A stretch of 40,960 bases of DNA from Hyphochytrium catenoides (Eukaryota > Sar > Hyphochytriomycetes > Hyphochytriales > Hyphochytriaceae): contig FLMG01003841.1 of NCBI GenBank assembly GCA_900088475.1, positions 8,402 to 49,361 on the forward strand, read 5' to 3'. Both the position numbers and the translations under genes were made by a program. Position 1 is the first letter of the stretch. Every line of letters starts with the position of its first letter. The notes under the pieces were generated by a model. That model was not told the DNA's origin and searched no databases. It worked only from the letters and a program-made list of their open reading frames with translations. Positions 10,962-22,142 of this stretch are shown one piece after another.

Positions 10962-13053
10962 CACGGGAGTTGTGTCGTTGGCTCGAGAGCCTAAGGTCAG
11001 AATAGCTGCTAGGGTGTTCCTTGCTGATAACTTGGCGGGCAATTGGAAGCCTTTATGGACTAGGGACTCTTTCGTCGTAGCAGGAAAGTTCAGAAGTGAA
11101 TGGAATCATTGCGGTTCTTCCACCTTATCAAGGCTGGAAAGTATAGACGTATAAGCGGAGATGGAACAAAAGAGGAGCGACTGTTAGCCAGCAGCAGGAG
11201 ATTGGGGCAAGATCAATGAGTCGCCCGAGAGCCGAAGCGGGGGAATACTCTTGTTCAGAAAGTCGGCTCAACAGCCGCGCGACAACTCTATACTCATCAC
11301 TGTAGGAGTAGTGTTCATTAGGATTTGGTCCATGTCTGAGTACCAGACGTCACCTTGCCTTTCTTGCCGATATCCAGCATTCTTAGCCTCACTTTATTCA
11401 GCGGACTCTGTACTGGTTTTGTTCCGTCATCCATCCCCTCACCGTGGGCGTCTGTTCACCCCTCCTCTATAAAACTCCAGAAAGCAGGAGTAGTCGTGCT
11501 CTTAAACCAAGAGGATACGCTGCTTTTTGTCAACGTTGAGGAGCATCTAGAGGAGGACTTGCAGAGTCAAGAAGAAGAGTTGAGGTCAATCATAACGCCG
11601 CACCACTCAAGGTCTGTCGCCTACTGTTGAGGTACAATTGGAGGAAGCCGAGACCCTTCGGTGGTCTAGAGTGAACTAATTGTTCATCAACTTGCACTCT
11701 ACTGCTGAGAAAGATGTGCAGTCAATTGGTAACACGCCAAATCCTAGTGCAGGTCTAAGAAGGACTGCTGTGACCATGAATGACTTCCAAAAAGATCTAT
11801 AATAAACTTGTCCGGCCACTGTTGGTCCTCTCTTCCTCATCAGAGGCCCTATCTTAGACCGTTTTTTACTTATTATGTACTGGTTGCCGCTTTTGGTCGA
11901 ACCGAAAGGCGTATGCTGGTTCCTCATTCTACGACATAGGGTTAGGGTTAGGGTATTGCCCCTTATTGATTTATGGATCCGTACCCAGCCATACTTCTAC
12001 AATCAAGTGAGGCGTGCCCTTGGTAACTGTACAGTTGGACAATCTTTATTACGCTTTATTGCCGCTGATAATGTGAGCTCTTTCTTCCATCAAACTGACC
12101 TCTCTCCATACAATCTGCACATGGAGAGAAGAGTACGGACGGACGACACAAGGTGACGTCGGTACTTGTATCGAAGTGCTCCTGTACGGTGGAATAGATT
12201 GCTCAAAGATATATAATGGGGATATTGATTGGCTCTTGCTGTTTGGCCCAGGCAAGATAGTCATGCACATGGTGGTCGCTGAGTCAGCGCCTTAAGGAAG
12301 AATGGAGGTAGAACTACTGTGCCTCTGGTTGCCTTGCTGCTAGCAACCTTTTCTATTGGTTAATAATAGTATTCAAACTAATGGGCCGCCAGATAGATCT
12401 GCAAGACCGCATTATTTCTTCAACGAGGTCACCGCGCCTTCTTGTTGAATGTTCAACCTCAACTCGCACCAGCTCCCGCCACATCTTAGGCTACATCTTA
12501 GATCTTCTCACTGTCCTGAATCAAGTATTCCGTTGTTGTTGGGTTACAGCAGCGTAGTACACAGTAACTACATGGCACATCTCACAGAACTATATAGGAC
12601 ATTGCAACCCAGTGACTACAGTACCCTCTAGGATCAATAGGGGGCTCTAATTCCTGAACACAATCTGTTGGCCATAGAGTACAGGCCAAGGGGTAACATT
12701 ATTGGAGATATTGTCGCCACCCCTCAATATCAGGAGGTTCGTTTAGAGTAGAGATCCAAAATTCTTAGTCTGCGACGTGCACTAGAAAGCGACAGTGAAG
12801 GAAGGAAGGAGGACGGTTGTCAACATCACAGGGCGACCAGCGTCTCTTGACTATGATGAACAAACCCCGAGACTCTATTCTTCAACAAGCTCCAACCATT
12901 CCCGCACTACCCACCATAGACCATAGACGGTCTCTGTCCCTGATGATCTCGCTTTTGACTTGATCAACTTAGGAGTTCACCTTGGTTGTCATTAACGGCC
13001 TTTAATACCGCCTACAGCTGCTTCTCGGCTCGTCGTCTCGTCGTCTCGCTTGG
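10962..13053. other. Intergenic region with GH7 upstream flank and a telomere-like tract
   Basis: It contains the promoter side of the GH7 gene (just above 10961) and the short telomeric tract at 11937-11953. Remaining ORFs are below 100 codons and show no family motif. No promoter element was identified with confidence. Confidence 0.4.
11937..11953 (+). repeat. Interstitial telomere-like tract (TTAGGG)n
   Basis: The sequence TAGGGTTAGGGTTAGGG is an almost three-unit perfect run of the TTAGGG telomere motif, flanked on both sides by ordinary sequence. It may be a relic of a chromosome-end event or a regulatory telo-box. It is too short to be a chromosome end. Confidence 0.8.
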
Positions 13054-13585
13054 TTATGAAGCCAACAGAGGTCGTTTTGCATGGTCGGGCAGGTAGACTC
13101 TAGGAGTTCTGTAGGAGATCGACCATCCTCCAACCAGGGGCAGTAGAGAGACCAAACAACATTCAAAAGACTTGAAAGCTGTCCTCTTCTCACCATCGAC
13201 AGGTGTGTAGATGAAGAGCGTTTCTTAGGCGCGCGCAGCGTGGTAGCGGCAGAATGACAGTCGGAACACCCATGTTGGGTGGACTTCGTCATCCTCATTG
13301 AGCTCTTCTTCTTTCGGGGAAAGATCACAGCCATCATCGTCGTTACGACAGTTGTCTATTATTTGCCGCGCCTCTTCTTCTTCCCTGGTCTCGGTTTCTG
13401 GATTTCGTAGAGGAGGTGGAAAAAAGGACGAGCCCCGCGACTAGGCCTCCCAGGTATGCGGTCTTCTTGAAGGTTGACCAATGCGCAATCGTTCCTGTCG
13501 GTGGCTGTGGGGCAGCATCAGGTCTTGTTGTCATAATAATGGCTGATGGTCTTCGTGACGATGCCGGCCGGTCTCTGTAAGACAA
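13054..13585 (-). pseudogene. Broken gene for a small single-pass membrane protein, family unknown
   Basis: The N-terminal frame (from Met at 13585 or 13534) encodes a polar start, then AYLGGLVAGLVLF, a likely membrane segment. At an A6 run on the plus strand (13420-13425) coding potential moves to another frame. That frame continues as an acidic region (ETREEEEARQIIDNC, then NDDDGCDLSPKEEELNEDDE) up to a TAA at 13225-13227. The same frame then stays open and protein-like to 13054. One frameshift plus one stop suggests a pseudogene. A real short protein ending at 13225, or a sequencing error in the homopolymer, are alternatives. No homologue is recognised. Confidence 0.35.
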
Positions 13586-14573
13586 AGAAGACGCAGGGAT
13601 ACCTTTTTTACTGAAGTGGCAGCTGCAGATCTGAATGCCATCCTACTTTGGGTTAGTATGTGGGTGTCTTACTGCTAACGAGGGATAGACACTGCTAACG
13701 AGAGATAGAACAACTAATGCTCTATGTGCTGAAACGACCAACCAACGCTCCCTTCGAAAGCAGCATGCTGGGGGTCAGCAGCAGAGAAGGAGAAGTAATC
13801 AATTGAGCTACTTTTGAACCACTCTAGATCAGAGGAGTTGCTCTATTGACTTGAAATAGATCAATTCCCATGGTTTAACTCAGTATCACGGCTTGGAGTG
13901 TACTGTTTTTGGCACTCATGATCAAACCTACGAAGCAACGAGTACTTGTAGCAAGCCTAAGCGGCCAAGAAGGGCCACGGTGATGTGGTTGTACCTCGTG
14001 CTTTATAGGCGATTGCCCAGCCCCAAACCTTCAGTTCTATTCCACTCTTTGTTGGTAAGCCCATCGAGCAGACTCTAATCAATCTTCTCCTTGTAATGCT
14101 TGGACTGCCACATTCAAGTGCGGTGAGCTGATCGACCATACAACGACGACTCGAGCCCAAATCGCAGTGCGCTGTTTCTTTTTAGCTCCGTCAATGTTGT
14201 CAATGCCATGTTCGAAGACTAACAGTACACTCTGTCTCTCTGAGAATATATCGATTCCCCAGCGTTTCTTCCCCCTCTCATTCTCCGGTTTGCGCCGGCT
14301 TTCTTTATCACTGTAGGTCTGTCTCAATCCAATCCCGCACTTGTCGAAAGTGTTCAGACTGTCTAACATCTCCCTGGTTCTACTTAGAGATTCTTACCCG
14401 AGAAGAGTGTCATTTTATATGTACGGTATGATGAAGAGCAGGCATGTATGCAAGTAAGTAGCTATCTGATAAGAGATAGGAGTATTATAAAAACGAGAAA
14501 GAAGATAAAAACAAAATCTGTGCCGAGGACAGTATTGGTACCGACAGGAATCGTCTAACGATGGCACTCGTGA
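13586..14573. other. Intergenic region without a supported gene
   Basis: It contains a 20-bp tandem duplication at 13671-13710. ORFs are short and carry no motifs. The left part could hold the promoter of the broken minus-strand gene ending at 13585. Confidence 0.4.
13671..13710. repeat. 20-bp tandem duplication
   Basis: Two adjacent copies of actgctaacgagggatagac lie at 13671-13690 and 13691-13710. The second copy differs at two positions (agag for aggg, and a for c at the end). Confidence 0.85.
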
Positions 14574-14683
14574 CTATTGATACCATGTGGAGGTTGGGGC
14601 AATGTACTTCAAGGCATTCCTCTTGCCAGGCGCAACTTGATCCCTACCAAAGGAGCTCAACAGGGGATCGTCGCCTACGATGA

Positions 14684-15797
14684 TCAGTTCGGAATCATCC
14701 ACCGCACTTCCAAAAGATGTATCCTCCTGGTAAGCATCTTCTTGAGGAGTGGACAAGCCGTCTTTAGTACGAAGAGCTCTTCCGCTAGATTTGCTTCCCA
14801 CCGTAGTTCGGAATCATTATAGATGAACGAGGGCCTGTTGTTGTACAGCCAATCCATCTCCACTAGCTCCTGCACGGCATCGCTCACGCGTAGCCCGATG
14901 GTAAAGTCCAGGAGCTTCAATAGTAGAAAGGTCATTACCATGGAATAGAGCGCTGTCACTAAGCACCCTACCAACTGATAAAGCAGGAGAATGTAGTTCC
15001 CATCTATCACCCCTCCTTCAATGGCTGGCAGGGTTTGCCTCCTGCGTGGCAAAATGCCGGTTAGAATGGTGCCCACACAGCCCCCTACTCCATCAATTGC
15101 AAAGCTGTCTAGTCTGTCATCAAAGCGAAGGAGAAGCTTTATGCGGGTTGATCCGTACGCAGAACCACTTCCAGCAATGCCGAAGAGCACGGCTGCCCAA
15201 GGGTAGATCCATCCATGCAGGGGTTTACAGCAACCCATCCATGCAGGGGTTTACAGCAACAAGCACTGCAATAGCTCCACATGCGACGTCCTCTGGGTGT
15301 CTGAGAATTAATAAAGACCTCTTCAAGGATCATCCATGTGAAGAGCCCAGCACAGGCACTGATATGGGTGTTGAAAATTGCCATGATGGACGCAACCCCG
15401 TCCGCAAGCAAGCTTGAACAACCTCCATCATTAAACAACCCAAACCAGCCGAACCAGAGTATCGTCGGGCCGATCATTGCGAGGGGAACATTATGAGGAG
15501 TTAGCCGGTTCTTGGTCTTGCTTCTCTTGCCCACTACCCAAGCAGCCACCCATCATCTCGCTCGCTGAAGCCGGTAGCCACATGGACGACCGTGCCCGCA
15601 GCAAAGTCTATAGCTCCTAATTGATGCAACCAACCCAGTGGCTTGGAGACACCTTCCTCATTCTGCGTGTTGCCCCACATTCAGTGTGCTAGCGGATCAT
15701 ACACCAGCGTGGTCCATATAAAGACGAAGATGCAATAATAACTCAGAAACCTCCTCATTCGCCCCACCACGTCCCTGATTATTAGGGCCGGCGTCTT
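14684..15797 (-). pseudogene. Ammonium transporter (Amt/MEP/Rh superfamily) pseudogene
   Basis: Homology is strong but scattered over frames. Near 15797-15684 is a segment with FLSY and FIWTTLVYDPLAH. After an in-frame TGA at 15681-15683, where the family has Trp (AHW), come MWGNTQNEEGVSKPLGW, then HQLGAIDFAAGTVVHVATGF. A frameshift near 15560 leads to AAWVVGKR and NRLTPHNVPLAMIG, then TILWFGWFG and NTHISACAGLFTWMILEE. Another shift near 15290 gives an AIAVLVAVNP segment, and a 26-bp tandem duplication follows. Then come IYPWAAVLFGIAG, a RFDDRLDSFAIDGVGG segment, GTILTGIL, TFLLLKLLDFTIGLRVSD and a cytoplasmic tail. These are the pore and later helices of ammonium channels, which carry ammonium across the plasma membrane. 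The first helices are not found upstream, so the copy is also 5'-truncated. A functional reading would need several corrections. Confidence 0.9.
15209..15260. repeat. Perfect 26-bp tandem duplication inside the Amt pseudogene
   Basis: Two identical adjacent copies lie at 15209-15234 and 15235-15260, beginning ccatccatgcagg and ending ttacagcaac. Twenty-six is not a multiple of three, so the event shifts the reading frame within the transporter. Perfect identity suggests it is recent. Confidence 0.95.
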
Positions 15798-15890
15798 CTC
15801 CGCACCTCCCCGGCCTTCCCTCACCGTCTCGTAAGGACGGTTCCCACTCGGTGATCTTCCCTTATTTTCTGAGAAATGGTGCTTAGCCAC

Positions 15891-16494
15891 TCCTAATAAC
15901 CCTCTATAACCCTATCCCTGAACTTTATCTCTCAAGCCACCCAGCACTAGAAAGATAACCATTACTTAATATCAATCTAGTGACCTTGTGCACCTTATTA
16001 GGAAAGAGATTTACCACTATCACCGGTACGTGTCGCCCAGCCTGTTGACGCATCACCGATTACCTGCATGCGTATGAGAGACCTCTGTTGGGTGGGCCTC
16101 GATGGGTTATTACGTCGCTGTTGGTACAGGGGGAGACCTTTATTTACTTTTTCTCAGATGCATGCCACCTCACTATATATCACCACCAATAGCAAGGTTT
16201 AGGGCAATCCTGTTAGATGCGGCAAGAGAAGATAGGCTACGATGATCTCAAGATAGTGCTAAATTTCTGTCGCCGACCCGGATACTACTTGTGTTCTGAG
16301 ATACCAGAAGAATTCCACTCTGAAGCACCTCACGTCCTCCTATCTCGTTCAAAGAGAGATGCTGCTGCTGGCAGCCCCGACAATGGCGCCAAATCTACTC
16401 AGCTGGACGTCAGAAAGGAGGAACGGACAGCTACTGTCATTGTTGATGATTGCATCCCTTGGTGGAAGAGCATTTTTATGGAAGTTAACTCGCT
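15891..16494. other. Intergenic region, no convincing gene
   Basis: A 93-codon plus-strand ORF (16217-16498) ends just at the 3' end of the minus-strand orphan gene. It has no motif or signal and is not called. The missing N-terminal helices of the Amt pseudogene were looked for here and not seen. Confidence 0.35.
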
Positions 16495-17343
16495 CTAAGA
16501 TGCACTCGTGCCATTATCCTCACCCTTACGTACAGCTTCTGCATATGATCGTACATGGTATGATTCCAGCAAGTGCCAGTCTTCGTCCTCGTCATCAACG
16601 CCTTTGCCTTTCAAATACCTCTCACGAGAGGAGCAGCCTGCTGGCAAACGCGATACACCGGGGCCAGACGAAGGGAGTCCAAACAGTTCCGTGGCCAGCT
16701 TAGTAACATCACATGGGCTCCTCAGAGCGGGATAGTCTTCGTGGGAAAGGGTTGGCACAGATTCACAAAGAACATCCTCGACCTTGACGTAGTAAGAGTA
16801 ATCCTCCTCCGCCTCATCGGGCCTGAGGAATATTACATTATCTTTTCCAATGGTCTGAGGGAAGCACTCCTCCTGGAAGGAAATAGCGGTCCATGGAGAA
16901 AAACCTTCGAGCTCCTCATGATAAGTGTGCTTATGGGGCAACCGGCAGACGGGAACATCATCATCGCCATCACGATACGCGTATGAGTCATATTCATCAT
17001 TCAGCTCCGCATCTGGGGAAGCCATCGCGTGCAGGATCCCACAAGCTCGACTGCTCTTTGCATTGTCTTCCGGTGGCCTTCGATTTCCAGACCACCTCCC
17101 AAGAGTAATCTTCTTCTCACCAAGGTTGACCACTGGGAGCTTTGCCCGACGTGCTGCCCTGCGTCGGATCTTTCTCAATTCCTCGGGGTGAAGGACGCGA
17201 GGAAATCTACTAGCATAGGTGTAGTCGCTACCTTCTTCATATATTTCGGAGCCCTTATCCCTTGACTTAGCCCCTGGGCTGCTACTAGTGTTGCGCTTAA
17301 CGTCGGAGAACTGCAATGGCACTCTGGACTTCTCCCGGAACAT
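16495..17343 (-). CDS. Acidic hypothetical protein, 282 aa, family unknown
   Basis: Uninterrupted ORF with Met at 17343. The N-terminal third is basic and polar, with a dense basic helix (LRKIRRRAARRAKLPV at about residues 56-71). The middle and C-terminal parts are acidic and Tyr/Asp-rich, for example DEYDSYAYRDGDDDV and DEAEEDYSYYVKVEDV. No signal peptide, membrane segment or catalytic motif was recognised. The charge layout suggests an intracellular, possibly nucleic-acid- or partner-binding protein, but no function is assigned. The length and even non-repetitive composition make it more credible than neighbouring ORFs. It could still be one exon of a larger gene. Confidence 0.5.
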   Translation of the reverse strand: MFREKSRVPLQFSDVKRNTSSSPGAKSRDKGSEIYEEGSDYTYASRFPRVLHPEELRKIRRRAARRAKLPVVNLGEKKITLGRWSGNRRPPEDNAKSSRACGILHAMASPDAELNDEYDSYAYRDGDDDVPVCRLPHKHTYHEELEGFSPWTAISFQEECFPQTIGKDNVIFLRPDEAEEDYSYYVKVEDVLCESVPTLSHEDYPALRSPCDVTKLATELFGLPSSGPGVSRLPAGCSSRERYLKGKGVDDEDEDWHLLESYHVRSYAEAVRKGEDNGTSAS

Positions 17344-19046
17344 CTTCTACCCGATGAGTATATTGGGCGGCGATGAGCAGAGGATTAAGAAGAAGAGGGC
17401 GGATCTGATAATAACTAGCACCAGGAGCAACAGTTTCCTTTTCAGCAGAAAGCGCTAAATCTCCGTCTGAATGGGTTTCATCAGTACAAGGAAGGAAGAT
17501 GTGAGGATCCCAGCGTTGACTAGTAGACGGACGCGGGGTCTTCTGATGATCAGTCTTCGCTCTCTGCTCCCTCCTCCTACTCCGAGTGGGGAGTGTTGAG
17601 AGAGACCGCTGGCAAGCAAGAATGATACTATATAAACCCTTCTTCTCTTGACCTAGAGGCTAGCGCACCAGCAACAAGGAGAAGGAGGAGGAGTGATTGT
17701 TTCCTTTTCTCTTGCTGCTAAGCAAAAGAAGAATCTTTATGCATCAGAAGATATGTTGTCGCAATGATGCGTATTCTCGTCGTCGTATATGAATCCCTTG
17801 CCGCTGGGCTATTATCTGGTATAGGATAAGAACTAATCTCTCTTCTCTCCTGCACGGCCTCCTCAGGGTAAGCGTCGTGATCTTTATTATCATCGGCCGT
17901 CATGCCCTTGTGTATGAAGTCCGTCACAGATGGCGACTCGGAACAGCCGCAGCAGGAGAAAATTCTTCCGGTTGCTACTACAACTAGTGTTTCGCAGAGT
18001 ACCACAGTCCTTACTATTGTAGTAGAAGGTAAGTGTAGGAGAGTAGGAAGTATGTTGAAGCATCTCTATGACTTGCCACGAGCTTATTATTGTAGTCAAG
18101 GAAGTACTACTCGTACTACTGTACCGTTTCCCAGTACAATTTGTTAGGGTTATCAGGTACGAACGGTGTGCAATGTGGTGGAAGAATCTGTCCAGTAGTT
18201 GGCATCCCATTCCCCATTCCACCTGTGAGTGATAACCTGATACTGCGTTTCATGATAATCACAAAAAACTGTTCGTTTTGTCGTTTCAATTTTCCTATGT
18301 TCTCCCTAGACACAATGCGAAGCAAACTCAAGCCACTGAGCATAACCCCAGTACGCCTGTTAAACTTAGGATGTGGTCTCAAACTCACGTCAATTTAGTT
18401 CGGTGGCTCATGTGTTTGTGGACAAGGGCCACGACTGGAACAAGCGTTTGACTGACCACAAACATCACTCGAGGTGCACACCAAGTATATCTCGCGAGTA
18501 TGTCATTGTATGCCATTTGCTGCGTAGGAGCAGGCTCTGTCTGCTCGTCCGAGTTGCTCTGTCTTTGTGCGGTGCGGTGAGAAGCACAAGCAAGCTTTTG
18601 GCTGCAAGAATGGCCAGTTCTGTCCCGCTTGCTTCCTTTGGCCAGCCCCGGACGAGCTGTGTACTTGTTATGAAGGAGCGATCGCAAGCTCTTTGGCCTT
18701 TATATCTCTTGTTTCTCATCTGCTCTGCCTCCTCTGGCTCCCTAACATGGGCGTGGTACTCTGTCTACTATCAAAGGAACAGAAATAAAGACAACGCAAA
18801 AGGCTTAGGTGTGCCTGCTACCGTGAGGCTTGCTGGCATCGGTTAGGTTAGCTAGTCGATACCCGAAGCTTCTCTCCTTATTCTCCAACCTTCCTCAGCT
18901 GGGGTGCTTTCTGCTCACCGCCAGATTGGCACTGCGCAACAAGCTACCGTTGTATTCTTGTTCTCAAGGTTTGTCATTGAGCTGAAACAGGGGGAAGGAA
19001 GCTGCCAGAAGGTCACCAGGCACGGTCTTCTAGGTGTTTAAGAACG
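17344..19046. other. Gap between divergent genes; no supported gene
   Basis: It separates the minus-strand orphan (start 17343) from the plus-strand PRC1-type gene (start 19047) and so should contain both promoters. Several ORFs of 80-157 codons on both strands (e.g. 18373-18846 plus) overlap one another and lack motifs. No TATA box or other element was identified with confidence. Confidence 0.4.
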
Positions 19047-22000
19047 ATGTCAGCAGATGCTTTGTCTTCTTCTTCACAGCACCAGCAGTGTGGTCTGGCT
19101 GAGCAGTCCGTGGTCAGTGCAGCTCTAGTGCAGTTCGCCCAGCAATTAGCGGGTGAGCTCCTGGGTATATGGCAGGAGGTTGGACTGAACGAGAGCGAGA
19201 TGAAGGAGCAAACAGCAGATGTGTGCAAAAAGCTGCAGGAGGCCTCAAGAGAGAGGGTGCGTCAGGAGGGAGAGAAGAGAGACGCACTGAAGAGAGAGGT
19301 CACCCGAGCAGTAGCTGAGACCAGGCTTCTAGCGGAAGAGCTTGGAGCGGACCTGGGTATCTCTGCACCTAAAGCATCCCTTCGAGCTCAGCTGGACAGC
19401 ACTCAGAAGAGAGCGGCGGAGCTTCGGAAGGTCTAATTCACTTTTGTTCTTCTATCTTCAGTCCTTTCTTTCTCCTCTTGGTCGTTTTCCTACTTGCATT
19501 CCCCCTTGATGTACCAGCCTTCCGCGATTCAGCGTAGCCGTCTGGCTTACTCCCCATCACATCACTCTGACCATCTCGCTACATGGTCCTTTTAGGATAA
19601 AGAGGAGCGTATCAAGGCTTTGATGGCAATGAAGACAGAAGTCTTTGAGGTCTATGCCACATTAGGGGAGGACGTACCGGTAAGTACCGAAAACGAGCAC
19701 CAGGGGATTGGAGAGGGCACAGACCTACCAGCGCCAAACTCCTTTCAGAAAGCTCCCGGTCTTTTCTGACGGTCGGGAACTTGTTTTCGCTCCGTCTTGT
19801 CGCTTCCTACTTCTGGTCATTGCGGCAGGCCGAGTGTGGGGACGTGCCATCCAACCTCCGACAGGAGCGACTCCAGGTCTTCCAAACCACTCTTGCAGAG
19901 GCCAAGCTAGAAAAGGTAGGCAGGTTTTAGGGTTCTAACCATGGGTTGGTTGTTTTATGGCGCTTGTCCTGTCCGAAAAGGAAGAAGAGGGAGCGAGAGG
20001 GCAAAGAAGGTAATGAGGGGACACAGTAGATTTCTAGGTAAAGACGTTAACGCGAAGCAACTCAAAAACCTATCTGGTTGATCCAGGTCAAGCGTCAGAA
20101 AGAGATGGAGGTTGCTATCCAACACTGCAAGGAGCTGATGAAGCAGCTCCAAATCAAGGCAGAGACGGACACTGACATCGCGATACAATGTGACGGCAAG
20201 GTTAGTATAAAATGCAGCACAGCCCTTCTTGGTACTCTTTCTATCTCCGCCACAAAGCACACAATTATGCCTGCCAGGAGCGTCCTCATATCCCTTGTCT
20301 TCCCGAAACTCTTCCGATATTAGGGCCTGGAACGACCATTCTCTAAAGAAACCATGCAGCGGGTTCGGGATCGTGAGGAAACCTTAAGTAGAGAGAAGGT
20401 ACTGCCCTTAGATTTGAGCGATCAGGAAATGGGCACTGGCTAAACATTGTTCCTCAGGAAAGCCGAGAACTGAAGTTGAAGGAGTTGGGTCAACAGATAA
20501 ATGATCTTTGGGCCATGCTGAAGGTAAGTTGTGCAGCAGATAGAATAGCAGCAGCACCTGTTCCAGCTTGATCTCTGCTTGCAATGAAATTGGTTTGCTT
20601 GCTTAACTCAGCTCCGTGCGTTTCCCACTGGGCTGGTTCTGCTCCTTCTAGATTGATGACAACCAGAAGAAGAGCTTTTTCGAAAAGATGACCGGGGTGT
20701 CTCTTTCTTCAATAGCAGCGGTATGTTACCAGGATTATGCTTCTCATGCGCTGTCATTAAGCTGACGCAAGCGGGTTTCAGATTGAATACATCATATCTC
20801 CTTCCTCTTCCTTGGTTCGCCACATCGAGATGCCGTCGTTACACGTCGATTCTGCTATTCCTTGACCTCCTGCCTCATTCTATGCAGTGTGAATCAGAGA
20901 TCCTGCGCCTTCGAGAGCTAAAAGTAGCTCACTTAGCCTCAATCATCGAGTCGCTTCGTGAGGAAATTCTGCTGCTGTGGGACCAGCTGGATTTCCCTCC
21001 TTCCGCGCGCGAGTATTTTAAGGCTCAGATTTCGACTCCTCGGCTTGATTTCACAGAAGAGCTGTTAGATGAGCATCGTAAGGAGCATCAACAGCTTTCA
21101 AAGAGATATGAGGCCATGAAGCCACTGCTCAAGGTTGGTGCGAAAACAACACGCCAAAGAACCTTATAGAGCTGCGAAGGACGACTTTTTATCTGAACTT
21201 CCATTTGTTCGTTCGCTCCTGGTTATACCTAGTACGTTGAGATGCGAGAGGCTCTTCTAGCGGAGAGGGATGAGTATGAAGAGTCGCTGAAGGACCCTGA
21301 GCGACTGCTGAACATCGGCAGAGATCGCCAGCGACTGTTAAGGGAGGAGAAGCTGCAGGTGGAGACGTCTCTCTCTTTTCTGCACCCACATCGAGCTTGA
21401 TTTGTAATCGACCGGCAGCGTACTGCCCTTGCCATCCTCTTCATCCTTGATCTTGCCTCTTTGTGCTCAGAGTTTCCTCTTCAACAAGGGACTCACATCC
21501 TACTTCTCAGGTCCGGTTAAAGAAGGATCTGCCTAAGATCAACGAAAAGCTGCTGACCAAAATCCCGGAATGGGAGAGAGAGAATGGGATGGAGTTCGTC
21601 TTCAAGGGCCGGAACTATCTGCAGTACATGCGGGAGGTGGATGAGGAGTATGTCAAGAAGAAGGAAGAGGAACGACTTGCAAAGGTTGCTGCTCCGTATT
21701 CTCTTCCTCAATCTTCTTCTAAAATTGCTACCGTCTCTTCCCCGGGTGCCCCTTCTTTCTGTCTCTCAATGATTGTGGTTTGTCTATCTCTCGCTTTCCG
21801 GCACTCAGCAGTTAGCATTCTCACCAAAAAACCTTCCAATTATTTCAGAAACGTCAGAAGGCAGTCGGCACTCTTCAGCAGCTGGATCAGCTCTCTCCTT
21901 CAGCCAGTCTCACACGACGGCCCTCAACCACCGAACGCACCCCTTCACGGACCCCTACCCCCGGCGCGTCAAAGTCTACTCGTCAGCGCTCTTTCTCGTC

Positions 22001-22142
22001 ACGTTCATCTCTTTCTCTCTCTCAGGGAAGACCAAGAACCGCGGGGACAAACAACTCTCAAAGCGGTGGAGAAGATAGTCCTGGCAAGCAGTCAACATCC
22101 AGCAATGAATCCTTCCCCGCAGAGGACGATATTGCGGCGTGA
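19047..22142 (+). CDS. PRC1/Ase1/MAP65-family antiparallel microtubule bundler, 11 exons
   Basis: Exons: 19047-19430, 19596-19679, 19829-19915, 20087-20200, 20324-20398, 20458-20523, 20652-20720, 20888-21133, 21233-21358, 21511-21684 and 21849-22142. All introns are GT-AG and every exon length is a multiple of three, giving 572 residues. The N-terminal half is a long coiled coil expected to form the dimerisation rod. Family signatures follow: LREEILLLWDQLDF (about residue 315-329), KDPERLLNIGRDRQRLLREEK (about 395-415), LKKDLPKINEKL, and IPEWERENGMEFVFKGRNYL (about 437-456), which is the microtubule-binding spectrin-like domain. The last exon codes a basic Ser/Thr-rich tail with several TP sites (RTPSRTPTPG), like the CDK-regulated tail of PRC1. 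The family cross-links antiparallel microtubules in the central spindle, midzone or phragmoplast. The start Met is followed by an Ala/Gln-rich helix with IWQEVGL, matching the family N-terminus. Confidence 0.93.
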
